Positions 54,775 to 63,135 of a DNA stretch of 64,000 bases are shown in pieces. Within the stretch, counting starts at the first letter, position 1. Each line of letters opens with the position of its first letter. Below the pieces are notes generated by a model. The model ran no database searches, was not told where the DNA came from, and saw nothing but the letters and a program-made list of their open reading frames with translations. Made by a program: the position numbers and the translations under genes. The DNA is from Hydrogenothermus marinus. Lineage in GTDB: Bacteria; Aquificota; Aquificia; Aquificales; Hydrogenothermaceae. Location: contig NZ_REFO01000010.1 in NCBI RefSeq assembly GCF_003688665.1, positions 186,001-250,000 on the forward strand, given 5' to 3'.

Positions 54775-56859
54775 TTACCAATTTTTAACTCTTATAGAAT
54801 TACCTATTACAAATGCACTGCTTAAAACCATAGCAAGAGCGGCTAAAATAGGACTTAAATTACCAGTTAATGCATATCCTATTCCAATTATATTATAAAT
54901 AAAAGCCCAAAATATATTTGTATAAATTACTCTTTTAACTTTTCTTGCAAGTAAAATCATTAAAGGAACTTTTCTTAAATCATCACTTACTAAACTTATG
55001 TTTGCACTTTCTTTTGTAATGTCTGTACCACAACCCATAGCAATTCCAATATCTGCTTTTGCAAGAGCTGGAGCATCATTTATACCATCTCCAACCATTG
55101 CAACTACTTTAGCTTTTTGTTTTTCTTTTTCTATTTCCTTAATTTTATCCTCTGGTAAAAGATTTGCTTTAACTTCTTCAATTCCAAGTTTTTCTTTTAT
55201 TATCCTTGCGAAATACTCTGTATCTCCGGTTAAAACTTTTATTTTTAACTTTAATTTTTTCAAAGCCTTTATGGCAATAGGAGCTTCATCTTTTATTTTT
55301 TGAGAAAATGTAATTATTCCAAGAACTTGTTTATCATTAAATATAAATACTGGAATTTCTGCATTTTTTTCTGCTTCTTTCTCTATCTCTTCTAACTGTT
55401 GGGGTATTGTTAAGCCTAATTTTGAAATAAATTGTTTATTTCCAATATATAATTTTTCTCCATTTACTATACCTTCAATTCCATAACCAAAATGGGTTTT
55501 AAAATCTTTTACATTACAATCAGCAGTTAGATTTTTTGATTTACAATAATAAACAAAACTTATAGCTAAAGGATGTTGAGACATTTTTTCTAAGCAGTAA
55601 GCTTTTTTTATAATATCTTCATCTTTTGCTTTGACTTTACTTACCATTAAAAATCTTTCTGTAATTGTGCCTGTTTTATCAAAAAATATAGTTTTTACAG
55701 ATGATAATTTTTCAAGAACATCAGCTCCTTTGATAATAATTCCTTCTCTAAAAGCCTCACTTAAACCAATCCATAAAGCAAGAGGAGCTCCAATACTAAA
55801 TGCACAAGGACAAGATATTAATAAAACAGACATTGAAGTTATTAATGCTTTTTCAAAACCTGCTTCAACATACCAGTATGCAAAAGCTCCAGCTGATAAA
55901 GAAAGCATTACAGGTAAAAAGTATGCTGAAACTGTATCTGTAATTCTGTTAATAGGTGCTTTTGAGTTTCTAATTTCTTTCATCATTTTAATAAATTTAT
56001 TTAAAGCCCATTCTTCTTGAGGTTTTATAACTTTAATTTTTAAAAATCCATTATTAAGTATAGTTCCTGCATAAACTTCATCTTCTTCTTTTTTAGAGAC
56101 TGGTTTTGATTCTCCGGTAAGCATACTTTCATCTACATATCCATTTCCTTCTAAAACAATACCATCAGCAGGTATTTTTTCTCCTTCTTTAACAAGAACA
56201 ATATCACCTAGTTTTAATTTATCAGCATTAACTTCTATCTCTTTACCATCTTTTAATAAAGTTGCTTTTTGAGGTACTAATCTTAAAAGCTGTTTAGCAA
56301 AATTTGAGGCTTTAACTCTTGAAGATGTTTCTAAATATCTACCAAATGTAACTAAAACAAGTATCATTGTTGCAGTTTCAAAATATATAGAAGGTTTATT
56401 TGTAAATACAGAATAAACTGATAAAAAATAAGCAGAAAAAGCGCCTATAGCAATTAATGTATCTGTATTAAAATTTAGCCAGTTATGTCTTGAAAATGAG
56501 TTTTTTAATATAGGAATCCCAAGTAAAATCATTACAGGGGTAGAAAGAATTAAAATAATATATTTTATAACCTTTGTAAAAGCTTGAGCCTCTGGATCAT
56601 CAGGAGTCATATGTGCTCCATAAAGGTATGTAGAAAGCATAAAAACAATCATAGCTAAAAAATAACCGAAGCCAAATTTACCAAGAAAAGCTACTGCATT
56701 TCCTTCTTCTCCTCTTAAACCGGTAGTTTTATTTATTAAATAACAACCAAAACAACAAAAATCTTCAACTTGGCCATTTCCAATATCATATCTTAAAGAT
56801 TTTCCAGTAATTGGTATTCCACATTGATAGCATTCTTTATTTGCCAACTTTTCCCTCAA
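54775..56859 (-). CDS. Copper-type P1B ATPase, CcoI/FixI-like
   Basis: The 694-residue protein begins with a cysteine module (C10-x2-C13 ... FCCFGC at about 34-39), as in CcoI/FixI, but has no HMA (GMxCxxC) domain. The membrane core has the metal-binding CPC (LLISCPCAFSIGAPLA). Catalytic parts are intact: TGES in ESMLTGESKPVS, phosphorylated Asp in FFDKTGTIT, SQHPLAIS, and MVGDGINDAPALAKADIGIAMG. Such pumps move Cu(I) out to the periplasm, for cytochrome oxidase assembly in the FixI group. No oxidase genes are in the window. Divergent from pyrK. Confidence 0.92.
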   Translation of the reverse strand: MREKLANKECYQCGIPITGKSLRYDIGNGQVEDFCCFGCYLINKTTGLRGEEGNAVAFLGKFGFGYFLAMIVFMLSTYLYGAHMTPDDPEAQAFTKVIKYIILILSTPVMILLGIPILKNSFSRHNWLNFNTDTLIAIGAFSAYFLSVYSVFTNKPSIYFETATMILVLVTFGRYLETSSRVKASNFAKQLLRLVPQKATLLKDGKEIEVNADKLKLGDIVLVKEGEKIPADGIVLEGNGYVDESMLTGESKPVSKKEEDEVYAGTILNNGFLKIKVIKPQEEWALNKFIKMMKEIRNSKAPINRITDTVSAYFLPVMLSLSAGAFAYWYVEAGFEKALITSMSVLLISCPCAFSIGAPLALWIGLSEAFREGIIIKGADVLEKLSSVKTIFFDKTGTITERFLMVSKVKAKDEDIIKKAYCLEKMSQHPLAISFVYYCKSKNLTADCNVKDFKTHFGYGIEGIVNGEKLYIGNKQFISKLGLTIPQQLEEIEKEAEKNAEIPVFIFNDKQVLGIITFSQKIKDEAPIAIKALKKLKLKIKVLTGDTEYFARIIKEKLGIEEVKANLLPEDKIKEIEKEKQKAKVVAMVGDGINDAPALAKADIGIAMGCGTDITKESANISLVSDDLRKVPLMILLARKVKRVIYTNIFWAFIYNIIGIGYALTGNLSPILAALAMVLSSAFVIGNSIRVKNW

Positions 56860-56959
56860 AAACTAACTTTTTAGCAATTTTACTATAAAAATTAAGAAAT
56901 ATTTAGCGAGTTTCAAATAATGATAAAATATTTTCAAAAGCTAAATTTGAGGCAACTTG

Positions 56960-57742
56960 ATGATAAAAGATTACAAGGTAAAAATTACAGAAAATAGATT
57001 TATCAGTGGAATTACTTGGCTTTTAAAATTTAGGAATGAAGAGATAGCAAAAAAAGCAAGACCTGCACATTTTGTAATGGTAAAAGGTATTCCTGAATAT
57101 CAATATGATCCTATGATGAGAAGAGCTTTTGCTATTGCAGATGTTATAGATGATGAAATATGGATTTATTATGATGTATATGGAAAAGGAACAAAAGTAT
57201 TAACAGAAAGAAAAGTTGGAGAAGAGATAAATGTTTTAGGGCCTCTTGGAAAAAATCTATTTCCTGAGAATTTTGATTATTATCTTTTGGTAGGTGGTGG
57301 AATAGGTTTTGCAGGACTATCATTTTTAATGAAAGAGTTTAAAAAGAAAAATATTCCATTTAAAGCAATATATGGAGTAAGAAGAAAAGAACAGCTTTCA
57401 ATGCTTGATTGGATAAAAGATAATAATTTAGAAAAAGATGTAATTATATATACAGAAGATGGAAGTTATGGAGAAAAAGGACTTGTTACAAGAGATTTAG
57501 AGAAATTAGCATTAGAAAAAGAAAATACTGCTATATTTACCTGTGGCCCAAAAGGAATGATGAAAGCAGTTGATAAAATAGCTAAAAAGCTAAATATCCC
57601 ATGTTATGCATCTTTAGAAAGTAAAATGGCATGTGGATTTGGAATATGTATAGGATGTGTAGTAAAAGATATAGAAAAAAACAATTATGTTAGAGTTTGT
57701 TATGAAGGGCCAGTTTTTGATACTTATAAAATAGAGCTTTAG
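56960..57742 (+). CDS. pyrK: Dihydroorotate dehydrogenase electron-transfer subunit
   Basis: PyrK passes electrons from dihydroorotate dehydrogenase B to NAD+ by FAD and a 2Fe-2S cluster. ATG 56960 gives 260 residues; the TTG just before is rejected in favour of spacing to GAGG. It has a FAD/NAD-binding reductase fold (LLVGGGIGFAGLSFLM; AIFTCGPKGMMKAV), and the iron-sulfur end ACGFGICIGCVVK with a later Cys in VRVCYEGPVFD, the PyrK signature. pyrD is not adjacent. It is followed by queD and further small genes. Confidence 0.93.
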   Translation: MIKDYKVKITENRFISGITWLLKFRNEEIAKKARPAHFVMVKGIPEYQYDPMMRRAFAIADVIDDEIWIYYDVYGKGTKVLTERKVGEEINVLGPLGKNLFPENFDYYLLVGGGIGFAGLSFLMKEFKKKNIPFKAIYGVRRKEQLSMLDWIKDNNLEKDVIIYTEDGSYGEKGLVTRDLEKLALEKENTAIFTCGPKGMMKAVDKIAKKLNIPCYASLESKMACGFGICIGCVVKDIEKNNYVRVCYEGPVFDTYKIEL

Positions 57743-57752
57743 GAGGAAAACA

Positions 57753-58241
57753 ATGAGATATGAAATAACAAAAAAATTTAAGTTTGAGGCAGGTCATAGA
57801 GTTTGGAAACAGAACCTCATGGCAGGAAAAGGTGCTAAATTAATGGGGAATGAAATTCCTCCAAATCCTTGTTTAAATATACATGGACATAGTTATAAAC
57901 TTGAAGTGACAGTTGGTTCTGATACATTAAATGAACAAGAAATGGTAATAGATTTTTATCATATAAAAGCGGCGTTAAAAGATTTAATAGATAATCAGAT
58001 AGATCATTCTTTCATAATAGATAAAAATGATCCTTTATATCCTAAGTTTAAAGAAGATTTTGGATTTTTAAAATTATTTATTGTTGATTTTTGTCCTACA
58101 GCAGAAGCAATTGCTAAATTTATATATGAATTTTTAGAGAAAAAATTAGAAGAAGCAGGACTTCTTGAAGATATTAAAATTGTCTCAATTACTGTTTGGG
58201 AAACTGAAACAGGAAAAGCAACATATAAAGGTGAAAAATGA
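57753..58241 (+). CDS. queD: 6-carboxy-5,6,7,8-tetrahydropterin synthase (QueD family)
   Basis: QueD makes 6-carboxytetrahydropterin in queuosine synthesis. The 162-residue protein, after AGGAGGAAAAC, has the zinc ligands in FKFEAGHRVWK and NIHGHSYKLEV and the catalytic Cys in PPNPCLNIHG. An insertion of about 15 residues (NLMAGKGAKLMGNEI) before the Cys is unlike E. coli QueD and could shift substrate preference. Its stop overlaps the next small gene by ATGA. Confidence 0.92.
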   Translation: MRYEITKKFKFEAGHRVWKQNLMAGKGAKLMGNEIPPNPCLNIHGHSYKLEVTVGSDTLNEQEMVIDFYHIKAALKDLIDNQIDHSFIIDKNDPLYPKFKEDFGFLKLFIVDFCPTAEAIAKFIYEFLEKKLEEAGLLEDIKIVSITVWETETGKATYKGEK

Positions 58242-58360
58242 AGATTATTTATTTAATTCCTGCAACTTTTATAATGTTATCAATGTTTATTTTATATCTT
58301 GTTGTAGGATATAAATTTTTAACAAAAAATAAAGAGGATAGAAAGGATGGCAATAATTAA
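58238..58360 (+). CDS. 40-residue single-span membrane peptide between queD and the carbonic anhydrase gene
   Basis: ATG 58238 overlaps the queD stop (ATGA) and the frame ends at 58360, 14 bases into the next gene, so translation of all three is probably coupled. The product starts MKIIYLIPATFIMLSMFILY, a single membrane span of about 23 residues, followed by a short charged tail (KNKEDRKDGNN). The tail coding overlaps the next ribosome site. I know no family. Evidence is the tight overlap and clean membrane-helix pattern. Confidence 0.5.
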   Translation: MKIIYLIPATFIMLSMFILYLVVGYKFLTKNKEDRKDGNN

Positions 58361-58883
58361 AGCATATAAGGGCAAATATCCAAAAATCCATCCTACTGCA
58401 TTTATTGCAGAAAATGCAGTAATTATAGGAGATGTTGAAATAGGAGAAGACTGTTCTATATGGTATAACGTTGTAATAAGAGGAGACGTTAATTATATAA
58501 GAATTGGAGATAGAACAAATATCCAAGATGGGACAATAATTCATGTAGATCATAAAAAGTATCCAACAATTATAGGAAAAGAAGTAACAGTAGGCCATAA
58601 TGTAATGCTACATGCTTGCACTATTGAAGATAGATGTTTAATAGGTATGTCTTCTACAGTAATGGATGGAGTAGTTGTAGGAAAAGAAAGTATTATTGGA
58701 GCAGGTGCCTTAGTTACTCCCGGAAAAAAAATTGAACCAAGAAGTTTATGGACAGGCTCACCTGCAAGATTTAAAAGAAGTCTAACAGAAGAAGAAATAA
58801 AATGGCTTGAAAAATCTTATCAAAACTATATTAACTATAAGAATGAATATCTAAAACAAGAGAATGATTTAATTGAAAAATAA
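58347..58883 (+). CDS. Gamma-class carbonic anhydrase family protein
   Basis: The 178-residue left-handed beta-helix protein has the zinc histidines in IIHVDHKKYPTIIG and EVTVGHNVMLHACTIED, and hexapeptide repeats from IGDVEIGEDCSIWYNVVI. The family includes Cam and YrdA/PaaY-like proteins; many short members without the acidic loop have little carbonic anhydrase activity. In an autotroph it could help bicarbonate supply. The next gene starts 11 bases before its stop. Confidence 0.88.
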   Translation: MAIIKAYKGKYPKIHPTAFIAENAVIIGDVEIGEDCSIWYNVVIRGDVNYIRIGDRTNIQDGTIIHVDHKKYPTIIGKEVTVGHNVMLHACTIEDRCLIGMSSTVMDGVVVGKESIIGAGALVTPGKKIEPRSLWTGSPARFKRSLTEEEIKWLEKSYQNYINYKNEYLKQENDLIEK

Positions 58884-59415
58884 ATTTTTATTTATTGCAG
58901 TTTTTTTACTATTAAATAAAACTGTTTATGCCTCTATAGAAAATTTTTTAGGTGTTGAATTTGGAAGTGCAAGCATAAATGCCAATACAGATGCTATAAA
59001 TAATAGTGAAGATAGCTATGTAATACTAAAAATTGGTGGTACTTCTAATAATAAACATAGATTTAGCTTTCTTGGAATAATTTATAATAGTAAAAGTAAT
59101 GAAGATAGATATTCAGTAAATTTTTTTTATGATTATTTATTTGATTTTAGTAAGTTTAAAACTTATGTAGGTGCAGGCATAGGCTCTTTTAAAGATTATT
59201 CAAATAGAGATATTAAAAGAGAAGGAGTTGGCATAGGTATTGGATTAGAAAGTGGTATAATATTTCCTATTTTTGAGAAATTTAGTTTAGAACTAAATTT
59301 AAGAGTTGATGATTTTTATAGTTATTATATTTTAAAATACGAAGGAAATAGTCAAGGAAAAAACTATAATGTAATTATTTCCAATGTAGGTATAGGAATA
59401 AATTACTCTTTTTAA
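58873..59415 (+). CDS. Small outer-membrane beta-barrel protein, unknown
   Basis: From TTG 58873, overlapping the previous stop, the 180-residue protein has a signal peptide (KNKFLFIAVFLLLNKTVYAS). It then has about eight amphipathic strands with glycine (TYVGAGIGSFKDYS; GVGIGIGLESGIIF) ending in IGINYSF, a C-terminal Phe typical of barrels. It looks like the OmpA/OmpX-like small 8-stranded type. Function unknown. The tRNA-Pro gene follows within 10 bases. Confidence 0.75.
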   Translation: MKNKFLFIAVFLLLNKTVYASIENFLGVEFGSASINANTDAINNSEDSYVILKIGGTSNNKHRFSFLGIIYNSKSNEDRYSVNFFYDYLFDFSKFKTYVGAGIGSFKDYSNRDIKREGVGIGIGLESGIIFPIFEKFSLELNLRVDDFYSYYILKYEGNSQGKNYNVIISNVGIGINYSF

Positions 59416-59424
59416 GAAAAAAGT

Positions 59425-59500
59425 CGGAGCGTAGCTCAGGCGGTAGAGCACTGGCATGGGGGGCCAGAGGTCGCAGGTTCGAGTCCTGTCGCTCCGACCA
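59425..59500 (+). tRNA. tRNA-Pro (anticodon GGG)
   Basis: Acceptor CGGAGCG/CGCTCCG, D stem GCTC/GAGC, anticodon stem CTGGC/GCCAG with loop ATGGGGG (anticodon GGG), T stem GCAGG/CCTGT with TTCGAGT. Discriminator A and an encoded CCA (59498-59500) follow, unlike the tRNA-His gene of this window. The C1-G72 pair fits proline tRNA. Confidence 0.97.
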
Positions 59501-59536
59501 TTTCCTTTTTCTTCAATAAAATTTTCAAATTAGGAC

Positions 59537-59566
59537 AAAAATCATATAACGCTATTTGATTTTTTT
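59537..59566 (+). terminator. Possible AT-rich terminator after tRNA-Pro
   Basis: AAAAATCA (59537-59544) pairs with TGATTTTT (59557-59564), loop 12 bases, and a run of T continues. Stem has only two G-C pairs, so this is tentative. Confidence 0.35.
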
Positions 59567-59608
59567 ATAAACTAATTTCAAATATTAAAACTGAAGGAGG
59601 TTAGCTTT

Positions 59609-60121
59609 ATGGCAACAACAGTAAATTTAAAAGGAAATCCTGTAGCACTTGTAGGACCAGAAATTAATGTAGGAGATAAAGCTCCTGAAGCTATTGTAGT
59701 AGCTTCTGATTTATCAGAAAAAACAGTAGGAGGAGCTAAAGGTAAATACCAAGTAATAATCACTGTTCCATCTCTTGACACACCTGTTTGTGAAAAAGAA
59801 ACAAAAGAATTTAATGAAAAATTAGCAGGGCTTGATGTTGATGTAACAGTAGTTTCTATGGATTTACCATTTGCAGAAAAAAGATTTTGTGAAAGCTATA
59901 ACATTGGAAATATAACTGTAGCTTCTGATTTTAGATACAGAGATATGGAAAAATATGGAGTATTAATTGCAGAAGGTGCATTAAAAGGAATTCTTGCAAG
60001 GGCAGTATTTATAGTTGATCCGGAAGGTAAAGTTTGCTACAAACAATTAGTACCTGAAATCACAGAAGAACCAAACTATGACGAAGTAATAAACACTTTA
60101 AAATCTGCTCTTGGAGCATAA
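59609..60121 (+). CDS. tpx: Thiol peroxidase (2-Cys peroxiredoxin Tpx)
   Basis: Tpx reduces hydrogen and lipid peroxides with thioredoxin. The 170-residue protein has the peroxidatic Cys61 in VPSLDTPVCEKETKEF, the resolving Cys94 in KRFCESYNI (the Tpx spacing), and ARAVFIVDPEGKVCYKQLVPEI. Start ATG 59609 follows GAAGGAGGTTAGCTTT. It is single and ends with a good terminator. Confidence 0.96.
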   Translation: MATTVNLKGNPVALVGPEINVGDKAPEAIVVASDLSEKTVGGAKGKYQVIITVPSLDTPVCEKETKEFNEKLAGLDVDVTVVSMDLPFAEKRFCESYNIGNITVASDFRYRDMEKYGVLIAEGALKGILARAVFIVDPEGKVCYKQLVPEITEEPNYDEVINTLKSALGA

Positions 60122-60129
60122 TTAACAAT

Positions 60130-60158
60130 AAGGAGGCTTAAAGCCTCCTTTTATATTT
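60130..60158. terminator. Bidirectional terminator hairpin between tpx and the iron transporter gene
   Basis: AAGGAGGCTT (60130-60139) and AAGCCTCCTT (60141-60150) form a perfect stem, followed by TTATATTT. It lies between the two convergent stops and nearly equals the hairpin at 32499. Confidence 0.8.
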
Positions 60159-61230
60159 CAATTCCAAATACAGTTTGTACAATTTTTCCAAATATATATG
60201 AAAGTCCTGCTGCAGAAAATCCTGCAAGAACCATTTCAAGAACTTTTTTCTTAATATTAATTCCTGAAAATAATGAAATAAAAATACCAACTGTTGCTAA
60301 AGCTAAACCTGCAAATAATATACTGAATGGTAATGCAACTAAAGAAGATGGAGCAAAAAAGTAAGGTACTATAGGAAAGAAAACACCAAAAAGATATGCA
60401 AATCCCGTAAATAATCCTGATTTTAATTCATTTTCATCTTCTTCTTTTAACAATAGTTTTGCTATACTTTTTTTATCATCTATATTTTCTAAAACTTTTT
60501 TTACAATTTCAGGTGGAATACTTAGTTTTTCTAAATAATCTTTAATTTCCTCTACAGCTAAATCTGGAGATACCTCAAAAATAATTTCCATTTTTTCTTT
60601 CATTGCCTGATTTACTTGTTTTTGAGAACGAACAGATATAAATGCACCAATTCCCATAGATAAAGCACCTGCTATTCCAACAACTAAACCTGAAGAAGCA
60701 ACTATTAAAGGATTATTTATATAGACAGCAGAAAGACCTGTAACTGCTCCAAGAATCTCTACAAGTCCGTCATTCATTCCAAGAACAAAATCTCTTACAT
60801 TAGAAAGTCCAAGTTTTTCTGCTTCTTCTGAAAAGAATGTTTCATGTTTTATCTCATCTATTATTATTTTTTTCAGTATTTCTCTTTCTTTATTATCAAG
60901 ATTAGATTTATCTAAAAATTCTTTATACTCTTTAACTCCAGATGCTTCTCCAAGTTCCAAAAAAGATACCATTACCGCTGGATTTGGGAATTTACTTAAA
61001 ATATTTACTAAAATCTTTTTTAAACTTGAGATACTAACTTCAGGTACTTTTTCTCCCCTTCTTTCTAAAAAACTTTTCCAAAACTCAGCATGAGTTTTTT
61101 CCATATTAGAAATTCTTATTAGATTTTCCCTAAAATTTCCATCTTTTACTTTTTCTGCTAAAAGCTTATAAAACATATAATCATTTATCTCATTAATAAA
61201 AAACTGTTTTGCTTTCTTTATATAATCCAT
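60151..61230 (-). CDS. Ferritin-like domain fused to VIT1/CCC1 iron transporter (MbfA type)
   Basis: The 359-residue protein has an N-terminal rubrerythrin-like four-helix domain (residues 1-140) with E/H iron ligands (NMEKTHAEFW; IIDEIKHETFFSEEAE). The rest is a membrane domain of the VIT1/CCC1 family with the hallmark GMNDGLVEILGAVTGLSAVY and GIAGALSMGIGAFISVRSQ, and five membrane spans. MbfA proteins of this layout export iron and protect from peroxide. A cytoplasmic linker (KEKMEIIFEVSPDLAVEEI) is also typical. No Irr box or similar control site is recognised. Confidence 0.9.
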   Translation of the reverse strand: MDYIKKAKQFFINEINDYMFYKLLAEKVKDGNFRENLIRISNMEKTHAEFWKSFLERRGEKVPEVSISSLKKILVNILSKFPNPAVMVSFLELGEASGVKEYKEFLDKSNLDNKEREILKKIIIDEIKHETFFSEEAEKLGLSNVRDFVLGMNDGLVEILGAVTGLSAVYINNPLIVASSGLVVGIAGALSMGIGAFISVRSQKQVNQAMKEKMEIIFEVSPDLAVEEIKDYLEKLSIPPEIVKKVLENIDDKKSIAKLLLKEEDENELKSGLFTGFAYLFGVFFPIVPYFFAPSSLVALPFSILFAGLALATVGIFISLFSGINIKKKVLEMVLAGFSAAGLSYIFGKIVQTVFGIEI

Positions 61231-61237
61231 AACTTAC

Positions 61238-61729
61238 CTACTTTAACTTTTTTAAAATTTTTTTAACTTCTTTAAAAAAATCTGCCTTTAACTCATAATC
61301 TTTATATGTCCACAAAAATGGTTTAAATTCTTTATTATAGTACCAAAGCTCAATTTCCATATATAAATCTTTATCTATCTGTATTCTATTTCCTCTATAT
61401 TTTGTAGTAGCTACTAAAACTTTTTCCATATCAAGTAAAATAGGATCTATATTTACTGTTCTTTTTTTATTTAATCTAAATTTATCTTCTATAAACATAC
61501 AATGCTTTTTTATATTTGCTAAAGCCAAATGATTTGTTAAAAATTCTGTAGCTACAAATTTTTTAAATAAGGGTTTCCCCATTTCATCATAATAATATTT
61601 AGAAAAAGGAGGCTCAAAAGCCTCTGATTCTTTAATAAATTTTCCATAAAAATTTTGTAAATAATTTTCTACTTTTTTTAAATATTCTTTATCTTTCCAC
61701 ATTAGAGCAAAAAGAAGGAGAGATTTCAA
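61238..61729 (-). CDS. DUF4416 family protein
   Basis: The 163-residue protein matches the DUF4416 pattern as I know it: an early SLLLFALMWKDKEYLKKVE, then FSKYYYDEMGKPLFKKFV, the central NIDPILLDMEKVLVATTKYRGNRI, and the final WTYKDYELKADFF. No function is known for the family. Its start overlaps the moaCB stop by 4 bases. In many thermophiles DUF4416 genes lie among unrelated housekeeping genes. Confidence 0.8.
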   Translation of the reverse strand: MKSLLLFALMWKDKEYLKKVENYLQNFYGKFIKESEAFEPPFSKYYYDEMGKPLFKKFVATEFLTNHLALANIKKHCMFIEDKFRLNKKRTVNIDPILLDMEKVLVATTKYRGNRIQIDKDLYMEIELWYYNKEFKPFLWTYKDYELKADFFKEVKKILKKLK

Positions 61730-62646
61730 TGCTTTTTCTCTCCTCTTGCCATTCTAATAGCATGTTTTACCATAGGTGCAAGCATTCTTAAATTATCTTT
61801 AACACCACCTCTACTACCTGGCATATTTATAATTAATGTGTCTTTACCTATAATGCCTGCAGTAGCTCTTGAAAGTAGAGATTTTGGAGTAAATTTAACA
61901 CCTATTATTCTCATTGCTTCTCCAAATCCTACTGCTTCTGTTCTTATAACTTCTTTTGTAGCCTCTACTGTCTGATCTCTTTCACTAAAACCAGTTCCTC
62001 CAGTTGTAAATATAACATCTACTTTTCCTTCTAAGGATTTTAACTCTTCTACAATTTTATCCTTATCATCTGGTAGTATCTTATAATGGACAACCTCTCC
62101 ACCAAACTCATTCTCAATTATATCTATTGCAGTTTTACCACTTTTATCTTCTGCTTCACCTCTTGAACAGCTATCTGATAAAGTAATTACAGCACATTTT
62201 AAACCTGATAAATCTTCTGCATAATCAGATTTTCCACCTCTTTTTGAAACAAGTTTTATATCTCCAATTACCATATTTTTATCAAAAGCTTTTAACATAT
62301 CATAAACATTTAATAAAGCAGCAGAAACAGCTGTTAAAGCTTCCATTTCAACTCCAGTTCTTCCTACATTTTTAACCTCAGCACTAACATATACTCCATC
62401 TTCATCTAATCTTGTATCAACAACAACATGATCTATCATTATGTTATGGCAAAACGGAAGAATATCAGGAGTTCTTTTTGCTCCATACATTCCTGCCATC
62501 TGAGATGCAAGTAAAACATCTCCTTTTGGCACTTTCCCTTCTTTTATCATTTCTACACTTTCCTTAGAAAGGTATATTTTACCTTCTGCTTTAGCAGTTC
62601 TTATTGTTTCAAACTTTCCTGATACATCAACAGGTTTAAACCCCAT
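61726..62646 (-). CDS. moaCB: Bifunctional MoaC/MoaB molybdenum cofactor protein
   Basis: Residues 1-150 are MoaC, cyclic pyranopterin monophosphate synthase: ASQMAGMYGAKRTPDILPFCHNI-type segment, then VKNVGRTGVEMEALTAVSAA and GDIKLVSKRGGKSDY. Residues about 155-306 are a MoaB/MogA molybdopterin adenylyltransferase domain with ITLSDSCSRGEAEDKSG, FTTGGTGFSERD and MPGSRGGVKDNLRML. Fused MoaC-MoaB occurs in several bacteria. The cofactor is needed by molybdo- and tungstoenzymes such as sulfur or nitrate reductases. ATG 62646 follows a GGAGGATTAAT ribosome site. Divergent from rpmB. Confidence 0.95.
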   Translation of the reverse strand: MGFKPVDVSGKFETIRTAKAEGKIYLSKESVEMIKEGKVPKGDVLLASQMAGMYGAKRTPDILPFCHNIMIDHVVVDTRLDEDGVYVSAEVKNVGRTGVEMEALTAVSAALLNVYDMLKAFDKNMVIGDIKLVSKRGGKSDYAEDLSGLKCAVITLSDSCSRGEAEDKSGKTAIDIIENEFGGEVVHYKILPDDKDKIVEELKSLEGKVDVIFTTGGTGFSERDQTVEATKEVIRTEAVGFGEAMRIIGVKFTPKSLLSRATAGIIGKDTLIINMPGSRGGVKDNLRMLAPMVKHAIRMARGEKKH

Positions 62647-62700
62647 ATTAATCCTCCAAAAATTAATTTTTAATAGTTTATATGAAAAAATAAATCTTTT

Positions 62701-62724
62701 ATATAAGATATATCAATCTTATAT
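62701..62724. promoter_or_regulatory. Inverted repeat between moaCB and rpmB
   Basis: ATATAAGAT (62701-62709) and ATCTTATAT (62716-62724) form a perfect inverted repeat with a 6-base centre in the 157-base divergent region, about 55 bases before the moaCB start. It could be an operator. No regulator is identified. Confidence 0.35.
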
Positions 62725-62759
62725 ATTCTATCTGCAAAAACTAAATTTAATAATTATGT

Positions 62760-62765
62760 TATAAT
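62760..62765 (+). promoter_or_regulatory. -10 box of rpmB
   Basis: An exact TATAAT lies 39 bases before the rpmB start. The -35 is not clear. The strong ribosome site AAAGGAGGAAAT follows at about 62787. Confidence 0.45.
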
Positions 62766-62803
62766 ATTTATTTCTTAATGAGAAAAAAGGAGGAAATGAT
62801 ATA

Positions 62804-62995
62804 ATGGCTGTATGTCAAATATGTGGTAAAAAAACTGCTCATGGAAATTCTGTAGCACACTCTGCAACAACAACTAAAAGAACATGGAAACCAAATATTC
62901 AAAGAGTAAGAGCAAAACTTAAAGATGGAACTGTTAAAAGAATTTATGTTTGCACTAAATGTTTAAAAGCTGGCAAAGTAGTAAAAGCTGTTTAA
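62804..62995 (+). CDS. rpmB: Ribosomal protein bL28
   Basis: The 63-residue L28 has VCQICGKKTAHGNSVAHS at the start and keeps the four-Cys zinc-binding pattern (Cys4, Cys7, Cys50, Cys53), the so-called C+ form. It has a clean strong ribosome site. It is followed by a terminator hairpin, then obg. Confidence 0.96.
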   Translation: MAVCQICGKKTAHGNSVAHSATTTKRTWKPNIQRVRAKLKDGTVKRIYVCTKCLKAGKVVKAV

Positions 62996-63000
62996 CAAAC

Positions 63001-63030
63001 TTGGAGAGGTTAAATCCTCTCCAATATTTA
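63001..63030 (+). terminator. Terminator hairpin after rpmB
   Basis: TTGGAGAGG (63001-63009) and CCTCTCCAA (63016-63024) pair perfectly around a 6-base loop, 5 bases after the rpmB stop. A short AT tract follows rather than a pure T-run. The remaining gap to obg (63025-63135) shows nothing else. Confidence 0.65.
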
Positions 63031-63135
63031 TAAATCTTCCTTCATAATTAACAATATCCAATTCTTTTCAATTGCAATTTTTCTCATAAAGAATAAATTT
63101 CTTAACTAAAAATCCCATAAAAAAAGGAAATAACT

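Noticed and set aside
54998-56020. Long plus-strand frames opposite the P-type ATPase
   Set aside because: Antisense shadows of a well-conserved gene; no start signals.
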